Shown one piece after another: positions 41,221 through 50,865 of a stretch of DNA of 64,000 bases. The notes under the pieces are model-generated. The model searched no databases, was not told the DNA's origin, and saw only the letters and a program-made list of their open reading frames with translations. How positions within the stretch are numbered: the first letter of the stretch is position 1; every line of letters starts with the position of its first letter. The translations under genes were made by a program, and so were the position numbers. The stretch is from positions 1-64,000 of the forward strand of contig NZ_JAQSDR010000037.1 in the NCBI RefSeq assembly GCF_029946005.1, read 5' to 3'. The DNA comes from Aquabacterium sp. GTDB lineage: Bacteria > Pseudomonadota > Gammaproteobacteria > Burkholderiales > Burkholderiaceae_C.

Positions 41221-41235
41221 GTAGACGCCGTCTAC
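41221..41235. promoter_or_regulatory. perfect palindromic operator upstream of tetR
   Basis: GTAGACGCCGTCTAC is a perfect 7+1+7 palindrome 54 bp upstream of the tetR start. With the two diverged copies near the efflux genes it defines the probable binding site of this TetR, giving autoregulation plus control of the pump. Confidence 0.8.
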
Positions 41236-41289
41236 CTTGATGGGTGAAGGACTACACTAGCGCGTTGATCCACCTCGAAACCCCACCGT

Positions 41290-41907
41290 ATGCCCAAGAA
41301 GACTCCCCCGCCTGCGGTCCCACTTGAACTGCGGGAAGCGTGCGTCATTGCCGCTCGGGAAGTCATTGCAGAAAAGGGCGTAGAGAACTTGAGCCTCAGG
41401 GACGTGGCCCGCAAGCTGGGGGTTTCACACCAAGCGCCGTACAAGCACTATCCCAGCCGCGACCACCTCTTGGCCGAGGTGATGCGGCGCTGCTTTCAGC
41501 GGTTTGCCCAGCACCTGGACGCGCGTGGCCAGTTTGATGACCCCAAGGAGGACCTTGCCGCATTGGGGCGCCAGTACCTCAGCTACGCACGCGAACATCC
41601 GCTGGAATACCGCTTGATGCTTGAGATCCCGTGGCCTGAGTCAGCGGAGCATCCCGACTTGATTCGGGATGCGGTTCACACCTTCGACATCCTGCGCAAG
41701 GTGCTGCGTCGCCTGCATGGCGACTCGGCCGCCTCGCAGGACCGCGTGGACCTGGACGCGCTTTACATCTGGTCCACCGTGCATGGTTTGGCGGGTGTGA
41801 TGAATGGCGACTGCATCGATAAATTGAAGCTGAAGCCCAAGGTGCTGACGCAAGCCATCGAACACCTCATCAAGATGGTGGAGCTGGGGTTGGCCGCGAA
41901 GCAATGA
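41290..41907 (+). CDS. TetR/AcrR-family regulator of the RND efflux operon
   Basis: 205 aa. Helix-turn-helix at about 15-60 (VIAEKGVENLSLRDVARKLG, then VSHQAPYKHYPSRDHLL) and a WHG-type C-terminal domain (about 85-195) with LALYIW-like text (DLDALYIWSTVHGLAGVMNG). The WHG class often controls efflux pumps. Divergent from the efflux operon with its operators in between. Convergent with the cusS-like gene 17 bp away. Confidence 0.92.
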   Translation: MPKKTPPPAVPLELREACVIAAREVIAEKGVENLSLRDVARKLGVSHQAPYKHYPSRDHLLAEVMRRCFQRFAQHLDARGQFDDPKEDLAALGRQYLSYAREHPLEYRLMLEIPWPESAEHPDLIRDAVHTFDILRKVLRRLHGDSAASQDRVDLDALYIWSTVHGLAGVMNGDCIDKLKLKPKVLTQAIEHLIKMVELGLAAKQ

Positions 41908-41924
41908 CAAGGCTTGGCTTCGCA

Positions 41925-43352
41925 TTAAGGCGGGCCTTCGGTTCGATGCAAGCTCAACGTGAACACGGTGACGCAGCTGTCCGACGAGACCGAAATCTCA
42001 CCCCCGTGCGCATCGACAATTGACTTGACAATGGCGAGGCCAAGCCCTGCGCCGTCTCCATTGTGTTGTCGCGATGGGTCTACCCGGTAGAACCGATCAA
42101 ACAGATGCGGCAAATGCGTTGCGGGAATGGTGTCGCCTGGGTTGGCGACCTGGACGACAAATGCCTGATCGTCCTGAGCCAGATGCACGGTGATCACCTT
42201 GTGCTCCGCGGTGTGGCGGATGGCGTTCGACAGCAGGTTGCTGAGAGCGCGCCTGAGCATCAAGCGGTCGCCCCGCATCAATGGAATCTGCCCCTGTCGT
42301 TTGAGCCCAATGTGTCGTTCATCAGCCAAGGGTTCGAAGTACTCGAACAACGCGTCCACCTCGGCGGTCATGTCCACATCCACCAAGTCGGGTTTGATCA
42401 ACTTGTTGTCTGTTTGAGCCAGATAGAGCATGTCACCAATCATCTTGGCCATGCGCTCGTACTCTTCGAGGTTGGAGTAAAGCACTTCGCGATAGGCGTC
42501 AACGCTGCGCCCTTTGGTGAGCAGCACCTGCGTTTGGGTGACCAGGTTGGTCACGGGTGTGCGTAACTCATGGGCGATGTCCGCCGAGAAGTCGCTCAAG
42601 CGTTTGAAGTCCCGCTCGATGTGTTCCAGCATCGCGTTGAACGAGGTGGCCAGCCCGGACAACTCAATGGGCACTTTGTCGGGGGCCAGCCTCAGATGCA
42701 GTTGCTCTGCCGAGATGCCCCTGATCCGTGTGCTGATGTCACGCAGCGGCGCATGGCCCCTGTACACGGCCAGCCAAGTGGCCAGGATGGCAAACAGACC
42801 TGCCGCGGTGGTGGCGGCCCAGATCGTGCGGTGAAAGGTCACCAGGAAGTGATCATGAAAGCCCGTGGCTGTGGCCAGCACCGCCGTGAAATGTTGGGAG
42901 GGGTCTTGTGCTGATGGGATGTGAATCACCGCCCCCCGATACGGTGTGGCGTTGTCTTGCCATGAGTGGAGGCTGTCAACATCAATGCGAGAGGTCGCAG
43001 GCTGCGTGTGGGCAATGGCTTTCAAGTCGGGGCCAGGCGTTGCAAAGAGTGTTTGACCGGCGGCATCGGCCACCAGGTAGTACATGCCATGGTGACCATT
43101 CACCGCCCCAGCCAGTCGGCGTGTGATGCCCTCTGGCGGCAGGGCTGGTGTCAAAGATGTCAGCACTTGGCGCACTGAGCGGGCGACGACCTCCAGCTCT
43201 TCGGCATCTTGTTCGACAAAGTGGCGTTCTATCGACGTCTCGATCACCCAGCCGAATGCCAGAAGCACGATGGTGATCGTCAGACCGATGGACACGGTCA
43301 GGCGAAGCGCCAGCGAAATCGGGCGGCGCCCAGAGGCTGGGTCAAACCCCAT
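41925..43352 (-). CDS. heavy-metal sensor histidine kinase, CusS/CopS type
   Basis: 475 aa. TM1 (about 18-40), a periplasmic sensor (about 41-175) with several His ([23 protein letters not shown]) fitting metal sensing, TM2 (about 177-197), HAMP, phospho-accepting His in [16 protein letters not shown]-box [10 protein letters not shown] and G-box [13 protein letters not shown]. Overlaps its response regulator by 11 bp. Context points to copper or silver, but the metal is not proven. Confidence 0.92.
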   Translation of the reverse strand: MGFDPASGRRPISLALRLTVSIGLTITIVLLAFGWVIETSIERHFVEQDAEELEVVARSVRQVLTSLTPALPPEGITRRLAGAVNGHHGMYYLVADAAGQTLFATPGPDLKAIAHTQPATSRIDVDSLHSWQDNATPYRGAVIHIPSAQDPSQHFTAVLATATGFHDHFLVTFHRTIWAATTAAGLFAILATWLAVYRGHAPLRDISTRIRGISAEQLHLRLAPDKVPIELSGLATSFNAMLEHIERDFKRLSDFSADIAHELRTPVTNLVTQTQVLLTKGRSVDAYREVLYSNLEEYERMAKMIGDMLYLAQTDNKLIKPDLVDVDMTAEVDALFEYFEPLADERHIGLKRQGQIPLMRGDRLMLRRALSNLLSNAIRHTAEHKVITVHLAQDDQAFVVQVANPGDTIPATHLPHLFDRFYRVDPSRQHNGDGAGLGLAIVKSIVDAHGGEISVSSDSCVTVFTLSLHRTEGPP

Positions 43353-44025
43353 CGGGTGCTTCCAAGCTGTAGCCCATGCCGCGCACGGTGTGAATCAGCT
43401 TGGGCTCGTATGCGTCGTCGATCTTGGCGCGCAAACGCCGGATGGCCACATCGATCACGTTCGTGTCGCTGTCGAAATTCATGTCCCAGACTTGCGATGC
43501 AATCAGTGATCGGGGCAAGACTTCCCCTTGACGGCGCACCAGCAATTCCAACAGCGCAAATTCCTTGCTGGTCAGGTTGATGCGCACACCTGCCCGCGTG
43601 GCCCGGCGCTTGGGCAGGTCCAGCATCAGGTCGGCCACCTGCAGCCTGTCGGCTTGCATGGGCACATTGCCTCTTCTGAGCAAAGTGCGGACTCGGGCGA
43701 GCAGCTCGGCAAAAGCAAAAGGCTTGACCAGATAGTCGTCGGCGCCCAACTCGAGCCCCTTGACACGGTCTTCGACACTGTCGCGCGCCGTGAGGAAGAG
43801 CACCGGGGTGCGCTTGCCCGCCTCGCGCAGGGATTGGATGATGCGCCAGCCATCGACATCGGGCAGCATCACGTCGAGCATGATCAGATCGTAGGGCTCG
43901 GTCATGGCCAGGTGGTGCCCGTCCAGCCCGGTGCGGGCCAGGTCCACCACAAAGCCAGCTTCCATGAGGCCTTGCCGGAGGTAGTTTGCTGTTTTTCTTT
44001 CATCCTCGACGACCAGTAATTTCAC
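43342..44025 (-). CDS. OmpR-family response regulator, CusR/CopR type
   Basis: 227 aa. Receiver (about 1-115) with acidic EDE, phospho-Asp in [12 protein letters not shown] and Lys in YLVKPFAF; winged-helix DNA-binding domain (about 128-225) with [15 protein letters not shown] and [13 protein letters not shown]. The GTG at 44025 is preferred over an upstream ATG-like start because GGAGGAA precedes it and VKLLVVEDE is the family N-terminus. Probably activates the divergent efflux operon via the box at 44122. Confidence 0.93.
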   Translation of the reverse strand: MKLLVVEDERKTANYLRQGLMEAGFVVDLARTGLDGHHLAMTEPYDLIMLDVMLPDVDGWRIIQSLREAGKRTPVLFLTARDSVEDRVKGLELGADDYLVKPFAFAELLARVRTLLRRGNVPMQADRLQVADLMLDLPKRRATRAGVRINLTSKEFALLELLVRRQGEVLPRSLIASQVWDMNFDSDTNVIDVAIRRLRAKIDDAYEPKLIHTVRGMGYSLEAPDGV

Positions 44026-44121
44026 TCGACTTCCTCCATCGGCGTCAACGAGACGAAAGCCACCGTGGCGACCGTCCATCTGACTGTAGTGAACGGTGAC
44101 TGGCAGAGAGATGACCTGAAC

Positions 44122-44137
44122 ATTACAACATTGTCAT
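44122..44137. promoter_or_regulatory. CusR/CopR-box-like inverted repeat
   Basis: ATTACAA-CA-TTGTCAT differs at one position from the ATGACAA-N2-TTGTCAT form of the Cus/Cop box bound by copper response regulators. It lies between the regulator gene (start 44025) and the outer-membrane component (start 44215), suited to control both directions. Confidence 0.65.
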
Positions 44138-44214
44138 CTGTTGGTCAGCAGTCTGTTCGACAAGCCTCGGCAAGATCACGGCATTCCCCTTGGGGCGCAA
44201 TGGAAGGCCGAGAC

Positions 44215-45444
44215 ATGCCGAGGATGAACAAATCAAGCCGAACCGCTTGGTGGCTGGGGCCGTTGTTGGGATGGGCTTGTGCGGCAAGCTTGCAAGCCCA
44301 AACCGTGGCACCAGGGATGACGCAGGCGCTTGACGCCGCATGGGCGCGCTTTCCGCAGGCCGCAGCCTTGAGCGCCAGGCAAGCCCAGGCACGGGCCGGG
44401 GTAGACCTGTCCAGGGGATTGACCCCAGGGGCGGCGTCTGTGTCGCTCAACCACCTGAATGACCGGCTGAACCAGAACACGGGCCGCCGAGAGTGGGAAA
44501 TCGAGATGGCCACGCCTTTGTGGCTACCGGGGCAGCGGCGCGCGCGAGAGGTGGTGGCCGATCTGGTCTCGGCTGAAGTCGAAGCGAGAGGTGCTGCCTT
44601 GCGGCTGGAACTGGCTTCCGAAGTTCGCGAGGCGTGGTGGGCGGTGGCCGTGGCGCGTGAATCCACGACCCTGGCGCGTCAAAAGTTGGCAACGGCGCAG
44701 GCGTTGGAGAGCACGGTGCAGCGACGCTTTAAAACGGGAGACCTGGCTCGTCTGGATGCCAATCTGGCTAAAACAGAGCGTCTGGCGGCACAGGCGGAGG
44801 TGCTGGATGCCGACAGCGCTTCGCAACTGGCGCAACAAGCTTACCGTGTGCTGGTGGGCCTTGAGGCGCCGACGGTCCTGGCGCCCGAGGGTGAGGCCCC
44901 CCAGGAAGTCGATGCGCCCCATCCTCAGTTGCGCGCCTTGCAGCTTGCCGCCGAGGTGGCGCGCAGCCGCCTGGCGCTGGTGGACGCCAGTCAGCGCGAC
45001 GCACCTGAATTGGCCGTGCGCTGGAGCAACCAGCGCAGCGACGCGTTGGCGCCTCATGACCAGGCGGTGGGCGTGAAGTTGACCATCCCACTGTCTTCAG
45101 GCGGGCAGGTTCGCCAAGAAGAGGCTGCTGCACGCGCGGAGTTGGCACAAGCTGAAGCCGAACTGGCTCAGATGCAAACCCGCACGCAACAGAACGTGTT
45201 GAAAGCGCAGGCCGAGTGGAGTGCAGCACAGCGTCAAATGGGCATGGCTGAGGAACGCAAGGCCTTGACTGCGGACAGCTTGCAACTGGCCCAGCGTGCT
45301 TTTGAGGTGGGTGAGTCTGATCTGCCCGCATTGATGCGGGCACGTGCTGCGTCGCAGGAGGCTCTAGCCTGGTCCCAACGTCAAGAGGTGGCCCGCCATC
45401 TGGCGCTGTCCCGTCTTCATCAAGCCCGAGGGGTGATGCCTTGA
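44215..45444 (+). CDS. outer-membrane component of heavy-metal efflux (TolC/CzcC-like)
   Basis: 409 aa from ATG 44215. Signal peptide ending SLQA-Q, then two TolC/OEP repeats with long helices (about 50-230 and 240-405; for example AAARAELAQAEAELAQMQTRT). No lipobox, unlike the drug-efflux OMF in this window. The frame is open from 44065 across the regulator box, but GGAAGG seven bases before 44215 marks the real start. First gene of the metal efflux operon; the next gene begins in its stop codon. Confidence 0.88.
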   Translation: MPRMNKSSRTAWWLGPLLGWACAASLQAQTVAPGMTQALDAAWARFPQAAALSARQAQARAGVDLSRGLTPGAASVSLNHLNDRLNQNTGRREWEIEMATPLWLPGQRRAREVVADLVSAEVEARGAALRLELASEVREAWWAVAVARESTTLARQKLATAQALESTVQRRFKTGDLARLDANLAKTERLAAQAEVLDADSASQLAQQAYRVLVGLEAPTVLAPEGEAPQEVDAPHPQLRALQLAAEVARSRLALVDASQRDAPELAVRWSNQRSDALAPHDQAVGVKLTIPLSSGGQVRQEEAAARAELAQAEAELAQMQTRTQQNVLKAQAEWSAAQRQMGMAEERKALTADSLQLAQRAFEVGESDLPALMRARAASQEALAWSQRQEVARHLALSRLHQARGVMP

Positions 45445-46019
45445 AAAATATCGTTGTGGCCACGGTGATGGCTTGTTTCACGCTGTCCGTCTGGGCGCAC
45501 GGTGGCGAAGACCACGATGAGCCTGCTTCTGCGCCAGTTCAAGTGGGCCAAGCGCCCCGTGCTGTCGCGCAGACCGAAGACTTTGAGTTGGTCGCCGTGC
45601 TGACGGGCAACGCGGATGGGCATGCGGGCGGGGCGGGTGCCACGACCGCGCCAGTGTTGACCTTGTACCTGGACCGCTTCGCCACCAATGTGCCTGTGGC
45701 AGGCGCGACGGTGGAGTTGGAAAGCGGCGCGTTCAAAGCCGTGGCCAAACAGACCGCGCCGGGCGTGTACACGGTTTCGGGCCAAGCCTTTGCCAGGCCG
45801 GGCCGCTATCCGCTGACGGTCTCCGTTGACTCCATCGATGGCGCAGACCTGTTGGACACGACCTTGCAGTACGACGCTCCGGTGGCCAAAGCCGATGCAA
45901 GCGCTCATCCAGTTTGGCGCGCTCCGTGGGCCTGGGGCCTGGGCGGCGCGTTGCTGCTGTCTGCGGCGGGCGTGACCTGGGGCCGACGCCGTGCCCGTAA
46001 CGCATCGATTCGAGGCTGA
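45441..46019 (+). CDS. secreted His-rich protein of the metal efflux operon
   Basis: 192 aa. Starts at a TTG overlapping the upstream stop (TTGA), with AGGGGTG eight bases before. Signal peptide to VWA, then mature N-terminus HGGEDHDE, a probable metal-binding tag. The middle (about 50-150) reads as a beta-sandwich (TLYLDRFATNVPVAGATVELE ... PGVYTVSGQAF), similar to FixH/carboxypeptidase-regulatory-like folds. A C-terminal membrane helix (about 163-183) and RRR follow. No recognised family. Likely a periplasmic accessory anchored in the inner membrane. Confidence 0.7.
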   Translation: MKNIVVATVMACFTLSVWAHGGEDHDEPASAPVQVGQAPRAVAQTEDFELVAVLTGNADGHAGGAGATTAPVLTLYLDRFATNVPVAGATVELESGAFKAVAKQTAPGVYTVSGQAFARPGRYPLTVSVDSIDGADLLDTTLQYDAPVAKADASAHPVWRAPWAWGLGGALLLSAAGVTWGRRRARNASIRG

Positions 46020-46025
46020 TTGAGC

Positions 46026-47201
46026 ATGAAAAAAATGAACCCCTTCAAGGTCAACCGGTTTCTTTGCAGCAGCGTGGCGTGTGCGGCGGTCATCGCCTTG
46101 GGCAGTCCTTTGGCACAGGCGCACGGTGACGAAGATCATGGTGATGCCAAGCCCCCAGCAGTAGCAACAGCTCCGGCGCCCGGGCAATCCTCATCGACCT
46201 TTGATGGCGGCGCGCCACAACGCAAGCCCGACGGTAGCCTGTGGGTGTCTAAATCGGTTCAGCGTCGCCTGGGCCTGCAAACACTGCTGGCACTGGTCCA
46301 AGCTCACGCTGTGGCGGTTGAACTCAATGGCCGCGTGCTTGCAGATCCCAACGCTGGTGGGCGCGTGCAGGCCACACAGGCCGGTCGAATCGAGGCGGGT
46401 CCTCAAGGCTTGCCTGTCTTGGGGCAGAACGTGGTCAAAGGGCAGGTATTGGCCTATCTGCGTCCCGCCACCACCAGCCTTGACCGGGGCAACCAACAGT
46501 CGATGTTGGCTGAGCTGGATGCCCAATACGCCGTGGCCGAACGCAAGTTGAGCCGCTATGAACAGTTGGAAGGCGCCGTGCCGCAAAAGGACATCGAGGC
46601 CGCTCGTTATGAGCGCGATGCCCTCAAGAAGCGCCGCGCAGCCATTAGCGCAAGCGTGGCAACGCCTGAGGCCTTGCTGGCGCCGGTGTCGGGCACCGTG
46701 GTGGCCTCCGGGGTGGTCATCGGCCAAGTCGTCGATGCCAAGGATGTGTTGTTTGAGGTGGTGAACCCGAAACGGTTGATGGTGGAGGCTTTGGCCTATG
46801 ACGCTGGGCTGACAACGGGCTTGAGCAAAGCGAGTGCAGCGATCCCGGGCGGCACCTTGGCCTTGCAGTTCGTCGGCGGTGGTCGCCAACTGCGTGATCA
46901 GGCCATGCCCTTGTTGTTCAAGGTGAGCCAGGCAGACGCGCCCGTGGCCATCGGCCAATCACTCAAGGTGACGGCTCAAACCGCCCAGACCGTCCAGGGG
47001 GTTGCCGTGCCTCGATCCGCACTGGGGCGCAATGCCTCGGGTGACGCGGTGGTCTGGCTGCACAAGGCGCCTGAACGCTTTGCCCAGCAGGTGGTGCGTA
47101 GCCAGCCACTTGATGCGCAAACGGTGGTGGTGACCGCCGGCCTGCATGAACGGGATCGCGTGGTGACCCAGGGCGCCAGCTTGCTGGCCCAGGTGCGCTG
47201 A
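46026..47201 (+). CDS. heavy-metal RND efflux adaptor (CusB/CzcB-like)
   Basis: 391 aa. Signal peptide ending AQA, mature start HGDEDHGD (His/Asp-rich, as in several CusB-like proteins), then lipoyl motif VQATQAGRIEAG, alpha-hairpin (about 150-210), second lipoyl LLAPVSGTVVASGVVIGQVV and beta-barrel domains. TTG at 46020 is an alternative start right after the preceding stop codon; the ATG at 46026 is preferred for the signal peptide. Bridges inner pump and outer channel. Confidence 0.9.
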   Translation: MKKMNPFKVNRFLCSSVACAAVIALGSPLAQAHGDEDHGDAKPPAVATAPAPGQSSSTFDGGAPQRKPDGSLWVSKSVQRRLGLQTLLALVQAHAVAVELNGRVLADPNAGGRVQATQAGRIEAGPQGLPVLGQNVVKGQVLAYLRPATTSLDRGNQQSMLAELDAQYAVAERKLSRYEQLEGAVPQKDIEAARYERDALKKRRAAISASVATPEALLAPVSGTVVASGVVIGQVVDAKDVLFEVVNPKRLMVEALAYDAGLTTGLSKASAAIPGGTLALQFVGGGRQLRDQAMPLLFKVSQADAPVAIGQSLKVTAQTAQTVQGVAVPRSALGRNASGDAVVWLHKAPERFAQQVVRSQPLDAQTVVVTAGLHERDRVVTQGASLLAQVR

Positions 47202-47227
47202 ACAGTCAAACCGCAAAGGCACCTACT

Positions 47228-50200
47228 GTGTTTGATTACCTGATCCACACCAGCCTGAAGCAGCGTTTGATCGTTCTGGTTGTGTCCGTGCTGCTGGTTC
47301 TCTACGGGGTACTGACGGTGCGTCAGATGCCCGTTGACGTCTTCCCCGATTTGAACAAACCCACGGTCACCTTGATGACCGAGGCCGGTGGCATGGCCCC
47401 CGAAGAAGTCGAACAACTGGTGACGCTGCCCGTCGAGTCCAGCATGAACGGCATGCCGGGGGTGACCAGGGTGCGCTCGGTCTCGGGCATCGGCTTGTCG
47501 GTCATCAACGTCGAGTTCGAATGGGGCACCGACATCTACCGCAACCGCCAGCAGATCAGTGAGCGGCTGAATCTGGTGCGCGAGCAGTTGCCGCCAGGCG
47601 TGGTGCCGCAGTTGGGTCCCATCTCCTCGATCATGGGCGAGATCATGCTGATTGCGCTGCCTGCTGATCCGGCATTGGTCAGCCCCATGCAAGTTCGCGA
47701 GTACGCCGACTGGGTGATGCGGCCCAGGCTGTTGACCATTCCCGGTGTGGCCCAGGTCATCCCCATTGGAGGCGAAGTGCGCCAGTACCGGGTCGAGATC
47801 CAGCCTGGGCAATTGCAAACACTGGGCGTGGAGCGCGAGAAGGTGGCCGCGGCCTTGCAGGATTTTGGCGCCAACACCAGCGGGGGCTTTCTGGAGGCCA
47901 ACGGGCGTGAATACCTGATCCGCCAGATCGGCCGCACCAGCCGCATCGAAGACCTGCAAAACCTCGTGGTGATGGTTCGCCATGGCCAACCCATCTTGCT
48001 CAAGCAAGTGGCCGATGTGAAGATCGCACCAGCCACCAAACGCGGCGATGCCAGCTACAACGGCAAGCCTGCGGTGATCCTGTCGGTGCAGAAGCAGCCC
48101 AGCGCCGACAGCGTGACCGTCACCCGCAAGGTGGAAAAGGCCATGGGTGATTTGGCCAAGTCTCGGCCACATGGCATCGCTGCACCGCGGTTCTTGTTCA
48201 AGCAAGCTGATTTCATCGAGCATTCGGTGAGCAATGTCGAAGAAGCCTTGCGTGATGGCGCAGTGCTGGTGGCCGTCGTGTTGTTCCTCTTCTTGCTGAA
48301 TGTGCGCACCACGGTGATCTCGCTGATGGCCATCCCGCTGTCATTGCTGGCGACCGCGTTGGTGTTCCATTACATGGGGCTGTCCATCAACACCATGACG
48401 CTGGGCGGCCTGGCCATTGCCATTGGCGAGTTAGTGGATGATGCCGTGGTCGGCGTCGAGAACGTGCTGCGCCGCATGAGGCTCAACCGCGCCTTGCCTG
48501 ATCCCAAGCCTGTGATCGAGGTCATCGCGCAGGCCACACTGGAAGTGCGCTCGGCCATCGTTTATGCCACGGTGATCATCGTGCTGGTGTTCGTGCCGCT
48601 GTTCGTGCTGCCGGGTATCGAGGGGCGCTTGTTCACGCCTTTGGGTGTGGCCTATATCGTGTCAATCCTGGCCAGTATGGTGGTGTCTGTCACGCTCACG
48701 CCCGTGATGGCCTACTACCTGCTGCCCAAGCTCAAGCTGGAGGGCCATCAAGACAGCCCCTTGGTTCGATGGCTCAAGCGCGGCGACACACGCTTGTTGA
48801 ACTGGTCGTTTCAGCACAGCCGAATCTTGCTGTTGTTCGCGAGTTTGGCCGTTGTGGCAGCTGCGGTGTCGGTGGCCTGGATGCCGCGCGCCTTCCTGCC
48901 GCCCTTCAACGAAGGCACGCTCACCGTCAGCCTGTTGCTCAACCCGGGCACGTCGCTGGCCGAGTCCAACCGCATTGGCACCATGGCTGAACAGATCATG
49001 GCGGGTGTGCCGGAGGTGACCCAGGTGGGTCGTCGCACAGGCCGTGCGGAACTGGATGAGCACGCTGAGGGTGTGCACTCATCTGAAATGGATGTAGACC
49101 TCAAGCCCTCTGATCGATCACGTGAAGAAATCATCGCGGATTTACGGGCTCGCCTGGCGGTGCTGCCTGCGGTCAGCAATGTGGGGCAGCCCATCTCGCA
49201 TCGGCTGGATCACCTGTTGTCCGGGGTGCGCGCCCAGATTGCCCTGAAGGTCTATGGCGATGATCTGGACACCCTGCGGGTCCTGGCGGGCGACCTGCAA
49301 GCCCGTCTGAGTCGCCTCCCTGGTGTCACTGATTTGCAAATTGAGAAGCAGGTCTTGATCCCGCAGATCAAGATCCGCATTGACTACGAACAAGCTGCGC
49401 GCCTGGGGGTGGCGCCCGGCAGCCTGCTGCGCTCCTTGCAGGAGATGATTGAGGGCGAGCGCATCACGCAGGTTGTCGAGGGCAACAGGCGCTTTGACTT
49501 GCTGGTGCGTTTGCCTGACAACCAGCGTGGCGCGAGCGATCTGGCCAACCTGCTGATTGAAACACCTGGCGGTCGGGTGCCTTTGTCGCAGTTGGCCGTG
49601 ATTGAAGACAGCGACGGACCCAACCAGATCAGCCGAGAGAACGCCCGTCGCCGCATTGTCATCTCGGCCAACACAGATGGCCGTGATCTGGCCGGAGTCG
49701 TGAACGCCATCCGCGCAGAAGTGGCATCCCAGGCTTTGCCTGAAGGCTACTTCACGGCGCTAGAAGGGCAATTCCAGGCGCAGGAGCAAGCGGCGCAACT
49801 CATGGCCTTGCTGGCCACCATCTCTTTGGTGTTGATCTTCATGGTGCTCTACAGCCGCTACAGCTCAGTGGTGCTGGCCGCGATCATCATGGGCAACATT
49901 CCACTGGCACTGGTGGGCAGCGTGGTGGCCTTGTGGTTGTCCGGTCAGCCCTTGTCGGTGGCGGCGCTGGTGGGCTTCATCACACTCACTGGCATTGCCA
50001 CACGCAACGGCATCCTCAAAATCAGCCACTACATCAATTTGTGCGCGCTGGAGGGCGAGCAGTTCGGCCTGCCCATGATTGTGCGTGGCTCGCTGGAGCG
50101 ACTCACGCCCGTGCTGATGACGGCCTTGGTTGCCGCCTTTGCCCTGGTGCCTTTGCTGCTGTCGGCCAGTGCGCCAGGCAAAGAGGTGCTGCACCCCGTG

Positions 50201-50332
50201 GCCGTGGTGATCTTTGGCGGCCTGATCAGCTCCACTGTGCTCGACACCTTGCTCACGCCCTTGATGTTCTGGCTCTGGGGGCGCAAGCCCTTGGAGCGTT
50301 TGCTGCAAGCCCATTCTGGCGAAAGCTATTGA
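47228..50332 (+). CDS. heavy-metal efflux RND permease (CusA/CzcA family)
   Basis: 1034 aa, starting GTG with AAAGG eight bases upstream. HME-RND layout: TM1 (about 10-30), MPVDVFPDLNKPTVTLMTEA, proton-relay segment IGELVDDAVVGVENVLRRM (about 400-420) in TM4, and GRAELDEHAEGVHSSEMD in the second periplasmic loop. The Met residues that bind copper in E. coli CusA are only partly kept (see findings), so the transported metal is uncertain. Forms a tripartite exporter with the two preceding products. Confidence 0.93.
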   Translation: MFDYLIHTSLKQRLIVLVVSVLLVLYGVLTVRQMPVDVFPDLNKPTVTLMTEAGGMAPEEVEQLVTLPVESSMNGMPGVTRVRSVSGIGLSVINVEFEWGTDIYRNRQQISERLNLVREQLPPGVVPQLGPISSIMGEIMLIALPADPALVSPMQVREYADWVMRPRLLTIPGVAQVIPIGGEVRQYRVEIQPGQLQTLGVEREKVAAALQDFGANTSGGFLEANGREYLIRQIGRTSRIEDLQNLVVMVRHGQPILLKQVADVKIAPATKRGDASYNGKPAVILSVQKQPSADSVTVTRKVEKAMGDLAKSRPHGIAAPRFLFKQADFIEHSVSNVEEALRDGAVLVAVVLFLFLLNVRTTVISLMAIPLSLLATALVFHYMGLSINTMTLGGLAIAIGELVDDAVVGVENVLRRMRLNRALPDPKPVIEVIAQATLEVRSAIVYATVIIVLVFVPLFVLPGIEGRLFTPLGVAYIVSILASMVVSVTLTPVMAYYLLPKLKLEGHQDSPLVRWLKRGDTRLLNWSFQHSRILLLFASLAVVAAAVSVAWMPRAFLPPFNEGTLTVSLLLNPGTSLAESNRIGTMAEQIMAGVPEVTQVGRRTGRAELDEHAEGVHSSEMDVDLKPSDRSREEIIADLRARLAVLPAVSNVGQPISHRLDHLLSGVRAQIALKVYGDDLDTLRVLAGDLQARLSRLPGVTDLQIEKQVLIPQIKIRIDYEQAARLGVAPGSLLRSLQEMIEGERITQVVEGNRRFDLLVRLPDNQRGASDLANLLIETPGGRVPLSQLAVIEDSDGPNQISRENARRRIVISANTDGRDLAGVVNAIRAEVASQALPEGYFTALEGQFQAQEQAAQLMALLATISLVLIFMVLYSRYSSVVLAAIIMGNIPLALVGSVVALWLSGQPLSVAALVGFITLTGIATRNGILKISHYINLCALEGEQFGLPMIVRGSLERLTPVLMTALVAAFALVPLLLSASAPGKEVLHPVAVVIFGGLISSTVLDTLLTPLMFWLWGRKPLERLLQAHSGESY

Positions 50333-50349
50333 TTGAAAGAGAGTCCCCC

Positions 50350-50811
50350 ATGAAGGCCTTCAAATCCCTCTCCATCGCTGCAGGCGTGGCCCTCAGCTTT
50401 GCCCTGGTACCCATGGCGAATGCCCATGACGATGCCACCCTCGACGCGGTGAAAGCCCCGCATGGCGGTCAGTTGCGCATGGCTGGCGCCAGCCACTACG
50501 AACTCGTGGTGGTCAAGGGCAGCAAAACGGCCACAGACAATGCCATCGTGGTCTATGTGACCGACCATGCGGGCACCAAGATTCCCACGGCTGGCGCATC
50601 CGGGTCGGTCACCCTGCTGGCAGGCAAGACCAAGGTCAGCAGCGTTCTGACCCCCGATGGCGACAACAAGCTGGCTGGCCACGCCGTCTATGCGTCGACG
50701 CCGGACATGAAAGCGGTGGTGAAGATCAAGCTGGCTGGACAAGGCGAACAACAGGCGCGCTTCACGCCATTGGCCGCGCGCATCGCTGAAAACGACCTTC
50801 ACCAACGTTGA
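50350..50811 (+). CDS. secreted hypothetical protein of the metal island
   Basis: 153 aa. Signal peptide to about residue 24 (ends ANA), mature start HDDATLDAVKAPHGGQLRMAG: the AHDD and PHGGQ pieces resemble copper/nickel-binding starts. The remaining ~110 residues form a beta-rich domain (HYELVVVKGSKTATDNAIVVYVTD). No Cys. It begins 17 bp after the permease, in the same operon, with GAGAGT upstream. A periplasmic metal-binding accessory is my inference; no known family recognised. Confidence 0.7.
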   Translation: MKAFKSLSIAAGVALSFALVPMANAHDDATLDAVKAPHGGQLRMAGASHYELVVVKGSKTATDNAIVVYVTDHAGTKIPTAGASGSVTLLAGKTKVSSVLTPDGDNKLAGHAVYASTPDMKAVVKIKLAGQGEQQARFTPLAARIAENDLHQR

Positions 50812-50865
50812 TGTGGATCAATCTTTGTGGCTTAAGAGACCATGAAGGGTGCCCACATTACGCGT

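Larger units (their letters stand above)
40983..41289. other. intergenic control region between RND operon and tetR
   Basis: About 307 bp between divergent genes. It contains three copies of a 15-bp palindromic element (listed separately). I see no convincing small gene: an open frame in the middle has no ribosome-binding site and atypical composition. Promoters of both units must lie here, overlapped by the operators. Confidence 0.6.

Noticed and set aside
40981-41247. 88-codon open frame in the RND-tetR intergenic region
   Set aside because: It spans the operators, lacks a ribosome-binding site and reads as non-coding control DNA.
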